Positions 1 to 7,297 of a stretch of 17,112 nucleotides of DNA are shown piece by piece; position 1 is the first letter of the stretch, and the number at the start of each line of letters is the position of its first letter. The stretch spans positions 1 through 17,112 of the forward strand of contig CAZTKP010000047.1 of the NCBI GenBank assembly GCA_964614215.1. Reading direction: 5' to 3'. The translations under genes were made by a program, and so were the position numbers. The notes under the pieces are model-generated. The model ran no database searches, was not told the origin of the DNA, and saw only the letters and a program-made list of their open reading frames with translations. Source of the stretch: CAZTKP01 sp964614215. GTDB lineage: Bacteria > UBP6 > UBA1177.

Positions 1-1714
1 TTGCAGAAAACTCTTCAAGGATGGCTGAACCTGCACCTCCGGCGACAACGCCTTCTTCGATCGTTACGACTTTGTCTATCTTCTTTTTCTTAATTAATTC
101 AAAGAGTTCTTCAGGAAGTGGTTTGATGAATTTAAGGTCATAGTGATGAACCGAGACTCCCTGTTTTTCCAGCTTTTTAACAGCTTCTGAAGCTGTGGCT
201 GTCATAATTCCCACAGAAACTATCAACAGCTTTTCCTTTCCGTGGTTGAGAATTTCTCCAGCTCCGAATTTTAGAGGTTTCATCCTGCTGTAGAGTTTCT
301 TTCCCTGACCTCCGCCACGCGGATATCTGATAACGACTGGACCGTCTTTATATTCAACGGAAAGCTCTATCATTCTGGCCATATCATGTTCATCTTTCGG
401 AGCCAGAACGACCATGTTGGGGATCATCCTGAAGTAGGAGATATCAAAAAGTCCGTGGTGAGTTGCACCGTCTTCTCCAACAAGTCCCGCCCGGTCAACT
501 AGAAAGATAACCGGCAGATTCTGCAGCGCAACATCATGGATTATGTTGTCCAGCGCCCTTTGAAGAAAAGTTGAATAAATAGCGACGACCGGCCTGACTC
601 CTCCGGCAGCAAGACCAGCGGCAAAAGTTACTGCGTGACCTTCGGACATTCCCACATCGTAAACTCTGTCAGGATACATTTTCTGAAGTTTCGTAAGTCC
701 CGTTCCATCAGGCATTGCAGCGGTAATCGCGACAAGTGAGCGGTCTCTTCTGAAAAGTTTCGGCAGGAAACCTGATAAATAACCGGTAAAAGAAGGAGAA
801 GACTTTCCTGTTTCACCTGTTTCAACATCAAAAGGACCGATACCGTGAAACTTTCTGGGATTTGATTCGCTATGCTCAAAACCTTTGCCTTTGACAGTCT
901 GAACATGAAGAAGCACAGGCTCCGTATTTGACTTGATATCTTCAAGAGTTTCAATAAGTTCCTCAAGATCATGTCCATCTATGGGCCCTACATACTGATA
1001 CCCGAAACCCTCAAAGAGAATTCCCGGAGTCAGCAGTGTTTTTGATGAGTTAAGCGCCTTTCTGATTATTTCCACGATCTTATCTCCGTGGAAAAAGGAA
1101 GGTAGTTTTGAAAGCACCTGTTTGATCTCATTTCTGGCCATTGCGTAGCCCTGACCCGAAAGCTTCCGGCTGAACCATTTTGAAAGAGACCCTACAGAAG
1201 TTGAAATGAACATATCGTTGTCATTTAAAATAGTTATCGTATTTTTACCATATTCAGCAACATTGTTCATAGCTTCAAGAGCAAGTCCGCTTGTCATTGC
1301 ACCGTCACCGATAACAGAAATTGTGGTCGAGTTCTTTTTCTGAAGCTTTGCAGCCTCGTTATAGCCCAGTCCCGCGGAAATAGACGTTCCACCATGTCCT
1401 GTCCCGAAAAAGTCATACTTCGATTCAGCTATTTTCGGAAAACCTGAGATACCGTTTAAGGTTCTAAGTGTGTGAAAGCGATCTTTTCTGTCGGTAAGTA
1501 TTTTATGAGGATAGGCCTGATGACCGACATCCCAGATTATCTTATCCTGAGGCAGATCAAAAACTTTTAAAAGAGCTAAAGTCAACTCAACCGTTCCTAA
1601 GGATGATGCTAGATGTCCGCCGTTTTGTCCGACAGAATCTATAATGATCTCGCGCACTTCTTCCGCAAGAGCCTTTAATCCATCAATATCCGAAGCTTTA
1701 ATCTTTTCGATCAT
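1..1714 (-). CDS. dxs: 1-deoxy-D-xylulose-5-phosphate synthase, C-terminus cut by window edge
   Basis: Dxs is the cytoplasmic thiamine-diphosphate (ThDP) enzyme that joins pyruvate and glyceraldehyde 3-phosphate to make 1-deoxy-D-xylulose 5-phosphate, the first step of the MEP isoprenoid pathway and a precursor of ThDP and pyridoxal phosphate. The frame is open for 571 codons from ATG at 1714 to the left edge. The family is usually about 620-640 residues, so roughly 50-70 C-terminal residues lie outside. Visible landmarks are GGHLASSLG near residue 32, WDVGHQAYPHK (61-71), the ThDP signature GDGAMTSG (136-143) with the following N-N, LNDND, and SEGHAVTFAAG with the catalytic Glu at 358. E. 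coli Dxs has EQH where this protein has EGH, which leaves the Glu and His intact. Later FLVDRAGLVGEDG and IRYPRGGG also fit. The start overlaps the stop of the upstream prenyl synthase by 4 nt (ATGA), indicating translational coupling. Identification is very secure. Confidence 0.97.
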   Translation of the reverse strand, partial: MIEKIKASDIDGLKALAEEVREIIIDSVGQNGGHLASSLGTVELTLALLKVFDLPQDKIIWDVGHQAYPHKILTDRKDRFHTLRTLNGISGFPKIAESKYDFFGTGHGGTSISAGLGYNEAAKLQKKNSTTISVIGDGAMTSGLALEAMNNVAEYGKNTITILNDNDMFISTSVGSLSKWFSRKLSGQGYAMARNEIKQVLSKLPSFFHGDKIVEIIRKALNSSKTLLTPGILFEGFGYQYVGPIDGHDLEELIETLEDIKSNTEPVLLHVQTVKGKGFEHSESNPRKFHGIGPFDVETGETGKSSPSFTGYLSGFLPKLFRRDRSLVAITAAMPDGTGLTKLQKMYPDRVYDVGMSEGHAVTFAAGLAAGGVRPVVAIYSTFLQRALDNIIHDVALQNLPVIFLVDRAGLVGEDGATHHGLFDISYFRMIPNMVVLAPKDEHDMARMIELSVEYKDGPVVIRYPRGGGQGKKLYSRMKPLKFGAGEILNHGKEKLLIVSVGIMTATASEAVKKLEKQGVSVHHYDLKFIKPLPEELFELIKKKKIDKVVTIEEGVVAGGAGSAILEEFSA

Positions 1715-2583
1715 TTCTTTCTCCTTACAACATAATCAGCAAGTTCCTCAAGAACCTTTTTCCATTCACTTTTCTCAAATCTCTCAAGAGCTGCAACTGC
1801 CTTTTGTGAATGCTCCAGCGCTTTCTTCTGTGCCTCTTCAAGACCAAGCAGAGACGGATACGTCACTTTATTTAATGAAGCATCGCTTCCGACAGTTTTT
1901 CCAAGCTCCTCTGTGCTTGAAGTAATGTCCAGAATATCATCAGCTATCTGAAAGGCAAGCCCCAGATTGAGTCCGTATTCATCAAGGGCTTCAACAACTT
2001 TTTCATCTGCATCAAGCCAGGCAGCAGCTCCTGCAGTCGATGCCATGAGCAGTCTTGCAGTCTTAAAATAATTAATATTATTAAGCACTTCTACTGTCCG
2101 TTCATCTTCAGGGATCCGACAATCCTTCACCTGCCCGAGAACCATTCCTCTTCCTCCGACAGCATTCGCAAGATACTTTCCGCCTTCCTTAAAATTACCG
2201 TTACCATGCTCAAAAAGAATTGAAAAGGCATCCGTGTTGAGAGCATCCCCTGCAAGAACTGCGACATCCTCGCCGAAAGCTTTATGGCTACTCGGCTTTC
2301 CGCGTCTGATATCATCATCATCAAGTGCAGGAAGATCATCATGAATGAGAGAGTATGTGTGAATGAATTCCAGAGCACAGGCATAAGGCATTACAGCTTC
2401 CTTTTCCTTTCCAAGAAGCTGAGACACCGCAACTGCAAGAAAAGGCCTTATTCTTTTTCCCCCTGCGCTCAGACTGTAATGCATCGCATCGTGAAGAACT
2501 CCGGGGATCCTGAGACTTTCAAGATAGAAGAACAGCTTCTCCTCAATAAGCGGTCTTTCCCGCTCCATCATTTCTCTGAGCAT
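1711..2583 (-). CDS. ispA: Polyprenyl (farnesyl/geranylgeranyl) diphosphate synthase
   Basis: This is a trans-isoprenyl diphosphate synthase of 290 residues, the usual size. It condenses isopentenyl diphosphate onto allylic diphosphates to give C15 (or C20) chains for quinones, undecaprenyl carriers and other isoprenoids. It carries GGKRIRP (41-47), the first Asp-rich motif DDLPALD (82-88), GDAL (112-115), the KT pair (174-175), FQIADDILD with the second Asp-rich motif DDILD (215-219), and the C-terminal GSD...K.TYPSLLG segment typical of IspA. YSLIHDD before the first Asp motif matches E. coli IspA, so farnesyl diphosphate is the likely product, but chain length cannot be fixed from sequence. 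The ATG shares one base with the xseB stop (TAATG), and its own stop overlaps the dxs start. The xseB-ispA-dxs order is classic. Confidence 0.95.
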   Translation of the reverse strand: MLREMMERERPLIEEKLFFYLESLRIPGVLHDAMHYSLSAGGKRIRPFLAVAVSQLLGKEKEAVMPYACALEFIHTYSLIHDDLPALDDDDIRRGKPSSHKAFGEDVAVLAGDALNTDAFSILFEHGNGNFKEGGKYLANAVGGRGMVLGQVKDCRIPEDERTVEVLNNINYFKTARLLMASTAGAAAWLDADEKVVEALDEYGLNLGLAFQIADDILDITSSTEELGKTVGSDASLNKVTYPSLLGLEEAQKKALEHSQKAVAALERFEKSEWKKVLEELADYVVRRKK

Positions 2584-2810
2584 TATTCTTTTCTCCCGAG
2601 TTTCCCGGAATCAACTGACTTTTCGCCGGAATCTGTGAGAATTCTCACCTTTGTCCTCGCGTCTTCAAGATACTCTCTGATAGAAGCTGCCGTCTTTACG
2701 CCTTTTTCGTAGAGACTCACAGCCTCTTCTATTTCCGGATCTTCATCAAGTTTCTTAACAATATTTTCCAGTTCCTTCATTTTTAAGGCAAGTGTTTTCT
2801 TTGAAGCCAT
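2583..2810 (-). CDS. xseB: Exodeoxyribonuclease VII small subunit
   Basis: XseB is the small, all-helical subunit of exonuclease VII, which degrades single-stranded DNA. Several copies bind the C-terminal helix of the large XseA subunit. The 75-residue protein shows the family core: LENIVKKLDED near 15-25, then EEAVSLYEKGVK (28-39), then YLEDARTKVRIL. The length is normal. A Shine-Dalgarno (AGAGGA) sits just upstream of ATG at 2810. Its stop overlaps the ispA start by one base, and it begins 11 nt after the lipoprotein gene, so all four minus-strand genes should be on one transcript. In many proteobacteria xseA lies directly upstream of xseB. Here that place is taken by the metallopeptidase-like lipoprotein, so xseA must be elsewhere. 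Confidence 0.92.
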   Translation of the reverse strand: MASKKTLALKMKELENIVKKLDEDPEIEEAVSLYEKGVKTAASIREYLEDARTKVRILTDSGEKSVDSGKLGRKE

Positions 2811-2821
2811 ATTTTCCTCTT

Positions 2822-4621
2822 TTATTTATCGTCTATTCCAACAAAAACAACATTATTTCCTGCATCACCCGGCTCTGTAAAAGTTGAATAAGAGTTCAGA
2901 TAAAGACCTCCTCCCCCTCTGAGCAATGCGGAATTTCCGGTGAAGTAAGGCATAGTGAAGGCAAAACCGCTCTCACCGCCAAAACCGTATGGACCGTTGT
3001 TATCTTCAAGGATCAGAGCGATCCTGTAATCCACCATAAACTGTCCCAGATCGTACTCGGAATCTACCTTATCTTTAATAACATCTTCAACACAGGTATA
3101 GTCGTTATCTGTACAGGTAATAATATCGTTGTAGATAGTCGTATCACCGCCACACTGGATTCTCAGATACTGAAAGAAAAGATAGGCCATCGCATAATCT
3201 GAATAAACCTTGTTCGTATCACTGTAATCCCAGTAAAGAAGAGAGTTTCCGTCTCTGACAGATGAATTGTAGTCTGAACTGTTCGCAACATAGATCATGT
3301 CCTGCTGCGGACCCTCGTACATCTGCTGGGCCGCCATCGCAAGACCTTCATCTATCCAGCGGTAATAGAGATCTCCCGAACCCCAGTCGTTTTCCACCAG
3401 AAGATTCCTGTTGTTGTGGCACAGATGCTGAAACTCGTGTGTCAGAGTGCTGTAGATCTCATTTACTCCCATTGAAACTTCGATATAGATAAGATCTCTA
3501 AAATTTGAATACTGATATTCGTCTGTCGTGTAAAAATCAGAAGGACTGATATAACCCGCTGCAAAACCGCCCAGATCTCCGAGAATTAAAGACACCTTGC
3601 CGTTTCCGTCAACATCAGGCTGAGTATAAAAATTTGTCGTGACAAGATCAAAGATCTCCGAATCAAATTCATTTGCTATGGCCTGAATATCCGAACTTGA
3701 AAAACTTTCTCCATTTACAAGCCATATCTCGATCTCTTCACCCACATACTTAAGCTCCGCAGTGACAGACTCAGTGTTTCCCGTACCGAAGTTGTACATA
3801 TAAAATGTATCTGTATCACCCTGAACGAAAGCTATCGGAGCAACCTGTACTTTTCTGATATCCGAAAGCCATGCCGGTTTTCCCAGATCCGGCTGCGGAG
3901 GCCTTATGTCATTTCTTAAGAATGGTATTTCATTAATCTTTTTCACCTTCGGAGAAGTAACAACACCGCCTGTCAGAGTTCCGGAAAAAGAAGATGTGTT
4001 TCCATCGGGAGAAGTATTGAACACAAGTATCGTATCACCGTCATAATCAGGGCCCGTGAAATCCACTCTCGGATCATCAATTCCCGGAGTTATACATTTT
4101 GCAGCCCTGCAGATCTTTCCGTCGTCGTTACAATCTTCAGTTACGACCCATTTTTTATCCTCACAGCTATAGATCATTGTCCCTACACATTTTGAAATAG
4201 TTCCTGTGCATTCGGGTTCTTCTTCCTCTTCCTTGCAGTTCACCGTATTCCATCCTGAACAGTCAGATTTACAGAGAGCCAGGCCTGTTCCCAATCCGAG
4301 ACTGCTGCACAGTGCCGATCCTCCGTCACAGACTTCGTCTCCGTTAACCTTCTTGTCTCCGCAAAATTCTTCCATTTCATCTTCATCCTGCTTTTCATCA
4401 ACGATCTGTGTATCATTGTCAGAAATTTCATCCGCTACTTCATCCATGATCTCATCAACAGTTTCGTCAGGGACTCCCTGATCATCATTGGTTTCATCAA
4501 CTTTTTCATTGTCGGCAGTTTCCGCTTCCTCGTCCGAAAAGATGTACTTTTTAGTCGTAACTGAATTCCCGCAACTGACAGAAAAAACTACAGCAAGAAA
4601 AATTAAAATTACTTTTTTCAA
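2822..4621 (-). CDS. Secreted lipoprotein with M30-type zinc metallopeptidase domain
   Basis: This is a 599-residue envelope or surface lipoprotein. I start it at TTG 4621, not at an upstream in-frame ATG at 4726. A GGAGGGG ribosome site lies just before the TTG, a good promoter sits at 4650-4677, and the start gives a clean signal peptide (MKKVILIFLAVVFSVSC) with lipobox Cys17. Next comes an Asp/Glu-rich linker (about 30-85), then a Cys-rich module (about 87-176) with CGD, NGDEVCDGG and CSGWN. The catalytic-type domain follows: DxDGNGKV near 336-342, HEFQH at 395-399, and WIDEGLA with Glu425. HExxH plus a Glu about 26 residues later fits a gluzincin, closest in feel to peptidase M30 (hyicolysin). 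A Gly-rich segment and ordinary C-terminus end it. The substrate is unknown. Its cotranscription with xseB-ispA-dxs is odd and may simply reflect sharing a promoter. Confidence 0.85.
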   Translation of the reverse strand: MKKVILIFLAVVFSVSCGNSVTTKKYIFSDEEAETADNEKVDETNDDQGVPDETVDEIMDEVADEISDNDTQIVDEKQDEDEMEEFCGDKKVNGDEVCDGGSALCSSLGLGTGLALCKSDCSGWNTVNCKEEEEEPECTGTISKCVGTMIYSCEDKKWVVTEDCNDDGKICRAAKCITPGIDDPRVDFTGPDYDGDTILVFNTSPDGNTSSFSGTLTGGVVTSPKVKKINEIPFLRNDIRPPQPDLGKPAWLSDIRKVQVAPIAFVQGDTDTFYMYNFGTGNTESVTAELKYVGEEIEIWLVNGESFSSSDIQAIANEFDSEIFDLVTTNFYTQPDVDGNGKVSLILGDLGGFAAGYISPSDFYTTDEYQYSNFRDLIYIEVSMGVNEIYSTLTHEFQHLCHNNRNLLVENDWGSGDLYYRWIDEGLAMAAQQMYEGPQQDMIYVANSSDYNSSVRDGNSLLYWDYSDTNKVYSDYAMAYLFFQYLRIQCGGDTTIYNDIITCTDNDYTCVEDVIKDKVDSEYDLGQFMVDYRIALILEDNNGPYGFGGESGFAFTMPYFTGNSALLRGGGGLYLNSYSTFTEPGDAGNNVVFVGIDDK

Positions 4622-4649
4622 GATCCCCTCCACAAAAATTATCCCCATG

Positions 4650-4677
4650 ATTTTACTTTCCTTTAGGAACCTGTCAA
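4650..4677 (-). promoter_or_regulatory. Sigma70-type promoter for lipoprotein-xseB-ispA-dxs operon
   Basis: Read on the minus strand there is a perfect TTGACA (4677-4672), a 16-nt spacer and TAAAAT (4655-4650, 5 of 6 matches to TATAAT). Transcription would start near 4643, giving a leader of about 20 nt that contains the GGAGGGG ribosome site. It lies inside the longer reading frame that begins at 4726, which rules that start out. Confidence 0.65.
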
Positions 4678-4706
4678 ATCGAATTTTATTTATTGTTCTT
4701 GCATGC

Positions 4707-4724
4707 GTTACAAAAAGTAGTAAC
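4707..4724. repeat. Short inverted repeat GTTAC-N8-GTAAC in divergent intergenic region
   Basis: GTTAC (4707-4711) and GTAAC (4720-4724) form a 5-bp dyad with 8 nt between arms. A further GTAAC occurs at 4750-4754. It lies between the divergent lipoprotein operon and the zinc-motif gene, just before a TATAAT-like GATAAT at 4727-4732. An operator is possible, but arms this short can occur by chance in AT-rich DNA. Confidence 0.25.
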
Positions 4725-4755
4725 ATGATAATGGTTTTTCCAGTTGAGGGTAACT

Positions 4756-5124
4756 GTGACGGAAAAAGAGAAAAATAAAAAAACGCTTACATCGACAAAA
4801 GTTATCTGCGCTAAATGCGGAAAAGAACATTTTGTGAATTTTGTAGCAGACGGGCATCGGGACTACTACTGCGATTCGTGCCTTAAGGAAATGCATCACG
4901 ACAGAAAAAAAGGCAAGATCAAGAAAGTGATCAGCAGAAAGACAGGGAAACCTTCTTATGAATTTGTCTGCGACATCTGTGATAATTTCCGCAGAGCTTC
5001 CTACTATCCGGCAACGATCAACGGGCTTTTTTACTGCAAAGAGTGTGAAAACAGAAAAAAGGCAGAAGATCTCAAGAAAAAAAGAAAGCGCATTGTCATC
5101 GCTTCAGAAAAGAAAGAGAGCTAG
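4756..5124 (+). CDS. Small protein with two CxxC...CxxC zinc-binding modules
   Basis: This predicted soluble, lysine-rich protein has 122 residues. I place the start at GTG 4756, 5 nt after a GAGGG ribosome site (4746-4750). The TTG at 4744 overlaps that site. Module 1 has Cys pairs at 18/21 and 39/42 with exactly 17 residues between pairs. This matches the CxxC-x17-CxxC zinc-ribbon-like domain I know from many uncultured-lineage genomes, and Phe/Val residues and YYC sit in the expected places. Module 2 has pairs at 72/75 and 94/97 with 18 residues between. The tail is strongly basic (RKKAEDLKKKRKRIV). No enzymatic motif is seen. Nucleic-acid or protein binding is an inference from the basic, zinc-finger-like character. 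There is no signal peptide, so it should be cytoplasmic. Confidence 0.78.
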   Translation: MTEKEKNKKTLTSTKVICAKCGKEHFVNFVADGHRDYYCDSCLKEMHHDRKKGKIKKVISRKTGKPSYEFVCDICDNFRRASYYPATINGLFYCKECENRKKAEDLKKKRKRIVIASEKKES

Positions 5125-5162
5125 TATTTTCAAGCATTTTTCTATCCCTGAAAGCTCATTTC

Positions 5163-5190
5163 TTGACATAGTGATTTTGTTGGATTAAAT
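5163..5190 (+). promoter_or_regulatory. Sigma70-type promoter for the PpiC lipoprotein / SurA-like operon
   Basis: A perfect TTGACA (5163-5168) is followed by a 16-nt spacer and TTAAAT (5185-5190, 4 of 6). Shifted by one base, TAAATA with 17 nt is also possible. The start would fall near 5197, leaving a leader of about 55 nt with GGAG at 5242-5245 before ATG 5252. Confidence 0.5.
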
Positions 5191-5251
5191 ACCCTTACTT
5201 ATTTGTTACTTAAGAGTTTTATGAACCAATAAGGTATTAGTGGAGTAAAAA

Positions 5252-6364
5252 ATGAAAAAGATCCTACTTGTTTTCGCAGCAGTACTCATTTCAACTGTTT
5301 CATGCAACATTAAACAGCAGAGTGCAGGAAACGAACTCTTTCCTCAGGATGATGGAAAAGTCGTTGCAGAATTTGACGGCATCAAGATCACTGACAAGTA
5401 TCTTGCAAGCTACCTCAAAGATCTCAATCCCTACCTCAAAAGCCGTTACAACACTCCTGAGAAGAAAGAGGAGCTTATAACAAAGATCATTGAGGGTGAA
5501 ATGATCGCCAGAAAGGCTATTAAAGACGGAGCTCTTGATGACAAAGCACTGCTTTCAAAGATCAAATCAACTATTGCCAGATACTACAGCGGCACAAAGA
5601 TGAAAACTGACATTGAAAGCAGTCTTAACGTTTCTAGCGAAGAAATGAAAAAACATTTTGAAGAGAATCAAGACACCTACAGCCAGCCTGAAAAGGTTAA
5701 GGCAAGCCACATTCTCATCAAAGTAGAAAAAGATACTGACAAAGCTAAAGCTAAAGCCATCGCGGAAAAAGTTCTCAAAGAAGCTAAGGCTAAAGCCAAG
5801 GACCCGAAAAGTTTTGGAAAACTTGTCAGCAAATACAGCGAAGACAAAGGTTCAAAAAGAAGAGGCGGAGATCTTGGATATTTCGCAAAGACAGAAGAAG
5901 GCGGAAAGATGGTAAAACCGTTCTCAGATGCCGCTTTTGCTCTTAAGAACGTAGGAGACATCAGTGATATCGTGGAATCTCAGTTCGGTTTCCACATAAT
6001 CAAGCTTACAGGAAAAAGAGAAAAAGTTATTAAGACATTTGAAGATGTAAAAAAGAGCATTGAGCAGACTCTTAAGTCTCAGAAGAGAAAGGACGGATTT
6101 CAGAACCGCGTGGACGAAATAAAGAAAGAACTTGGCTTTAAGCTCAACAAAGAAGCTGCTCAGGCTATTGACCTTGGAATTCCTCAAGAAGTAAATCAGT
6201 CTGCCAAGAATTTTGATAAAAAAGGTCCGACAAAAAGAATAGATCCTGCTAAAGTAAAGAACATTCAGGAAATGCTTAAGAAAAAGGGCGGACCTGACAA
6301 AAAGGGACCGAAAAAAGGAAAAGGAAAAGGGAAAAAAGGAATGAAGGGACTTAAAAAACAGTAG
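5252..6364 (+). CDS. Lipoprotein peptidyl-prolyl cis-trans isomerase (PpiC/parvulin type) with Lys-rich tail
   Basis: This 370-residue envelope lipoprotein is a foldase of the parvulin class, which isomerises X-Pro bonds and helps fold exported proteins. The signal peptide MKKILLVFAAVLISTVSC gives lipobox Cys18. It is followed by a helical SurA/PrsA-like N-terminal domain (about 36-145; VVAEFDGIKITDKYL is the usual strand-helix entry). The rotamase domain (about 148-253) shows ASHILIK (151-157), GGDLGYF (205-211) and GFHIIKL (246-252). After a helical region, residues 343-370 form a Lys/Gly tail with 14 lysines in 28 residues. This tail is unusual for the family and might bind anionic lipid, LPS or polymer. 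The ATG has a clear GGAG 6 nt upstream. The next gene starts 3 nt after the stop. PrsA is the Gram-positive analogue, but the neighbouring SurA-like gene favours a periplasmic role. Confidence 0.92.
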   Translation: MKKILLVFAAVLISTVSCNIKQQSAGNELFPQDDGKVVAEFDGIKITDKYLASYLKDLNPYLKSRYNTPEKKEELITKIIEGEMIARKAIKDGALDDKALLSKIKSTIARYYSGTKMKTDIESSLNVSSEEMKKHFEENQDTYSQPEKVKASHILIKVEKDTDKAKAKAIAEKVLKEAKAKAKDPKSFGKLVSKYSEDKGSKRRGGDLGYFAKTEEGGKMVKPFSDAAFALKNVGDISDIVESQFGFHIIKLTGKREKVIKTFEDVKKSIEQTLKSQKRKDGFQNRVDEIKKELGFKLNKEAAQAIDLGIPQEVNQSAKNFDKKGPTKRIDPAKVKNIQEMLKKKGGPDKKGPKKGKGKGKKGMKGLKKQ

Positions 6365-6367
6365 CTT

Positions 6368-7297
6368 ATGAAAAAAACTATTCTCTTTATACTTATTCTT
6401 TTCACCTTCTTTCTGTCGGCTCAGGAAGAACTCCTCAACAAGATGGTCGTAAAAGTTAACGGTCAGATACTGACACTTTTCGATCTTAAAAAGGAACTGA
6501 ACCCTCAGGCTCCCGAAAAAGTAACATCTCAGGCTGTTACTGAAAGAAAAGACCAGCTTGTTCAGAAGGCAATTGAGAATGAACTTATCCGCCAGGAGAT
6601 CCGAGAACTTCAGATAGAGATAAGCGACGAGGAACTGGACAGAGCTGTCCAGAATGTTGCCGCATCGAATAAGATCTCCGTAGAAGCACTGAAGGATGAG
6701 ATCGAGAAACAGGGCCTGGGTTGGGAAACATACAGAAATGACATCCTTACTCAGCAGCTCAAACTTCTTAATCTGAAACGTCATATTACAGTAACAACCG
6801 TTGACGTTGACGAGGCTATCCTGCGCTCGATCTATGAAAAGAACTTCTCGGAGGAAAATCACTATACCGCCAGCCATATAATTCTCCAGTCCCAGGCGGG
6901 ATCAGCTAATGACGGTGAAATATTCAAACAGATAGACGACATCTATTCAAAGATCCAGTCCGGAGAAACAACCTTCGAAGATGCCGCAAAGACATATTCA
7001 CAGGACGGTTCTGCCGCAAGTGGCGGTCTACTCGGCACTTTCCCTGCATCTCAGATGGTTCCCGAATTTTCTGAAAAACTCAGCACCATGAAGGAAGGAG
7101 AGCTTTCAAAACCTTTTAAAACAAGGTTCGGCTGGCATATCGTAAAACTTATAAAAGTGGAAAAGAAGGATCCTCCCGAGTACAACAGTGTCAGAGGACA
7201 GATCCTGAACATCTACTATCAGAAAAATATGGAAAAGGCATTTAAAAGCTGGCTTGAGAAAAAGCAGGAACAAAGCCGAATTGAAATTCTTTTCTAG
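6368..7297 (+). CDS. SurA-like periplasmic chaperone / PpiC peptidyl-prolyl isomerase
   Basis: This 309-residue exported foldase resembles SurA, the periplasmic chaperone that escorts outer-membrane proteins. A signal peptide (MKKTILFILILFTFFLSA) ends at about residue 18 with no lipobox, so the protein should be soluble in the periplasm. The SurA-type N-terminal domain begins KMVVKVNGQILTLFDL (25-40), and helices with many Glu/Lys/Gln follow. One parvulin domain (about 165-263) has ASHIILQ (168-174), GGLLGTF (219-225) and RFGWHIVKL (253-261). E. coli SurA has two parvulin domains and about 428 residues, so this is the shorter one-domain form common outside gammaproteobacteria. There is no good Shine-Dalgarno, and the start lies 3 nt after the upstream stop, so translation is probably coupled. 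Together the two genes look like a tandem duplication that split into a lipid-anchored and a soluble form. Confidence 0.92.
   Translation: MKKTILFILILFTFFLSAQEELLNKMVVKVNGQILTLFDLKKELNPQAPEKVTSQAVTERKDQLVQKAIENELIRQEIRELQIEISDEELDRAVQNVAASNKISVEALKDEIEKQGLGWETYRNDILTQQLKLLNLKRHITVTTVDVDEAILRSIYEKNFSEENHYTASHIILQSQAGSANDGEIFKQIDDIYSKIQSGETTFEDAAKTYSQDGSAASGGLLGTFPASQMVPEFSEKLSTMKEGELSKPFKTRFGWHIVKLIKVEKKDPPEYNSVRGQILNIYYQKNMEKAFKSWLEKKQEQSRIEILF

Noticed and set aside
628..978. A 116-codon minus-strand frame inside dxs.
   Set aside because: It lies in another frame of the Dxs gene, whose own frame is continuous and shows all family motifs.
5125..5251. A riboswitch or terminator between the zinc-motif gene and the PpiC gene.
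   Set aside because: No stable GC hairpin followed by a T-run, and no known riboswitch core, is visible. Only the promoter is supported.
6280..6364. A tandem repeat or frameshift site in the A/G-rich tract at the end of the PpiC gene.
   Set aside because: The units (AAAGG-like) are irregular, and the frame is intact with a stop 3 nt before the next gene, so it reads as a Lys/Gly-coding tract.
5924..6877. A 317-codon open frame on the minus strand across the two chaperone genes.
   Set aside because: It is antisense to two secure genes and its translation is a Phe/Leu/Ser-rich string with no motif. It arises from Lys/Glu-rich codons on the other strand.
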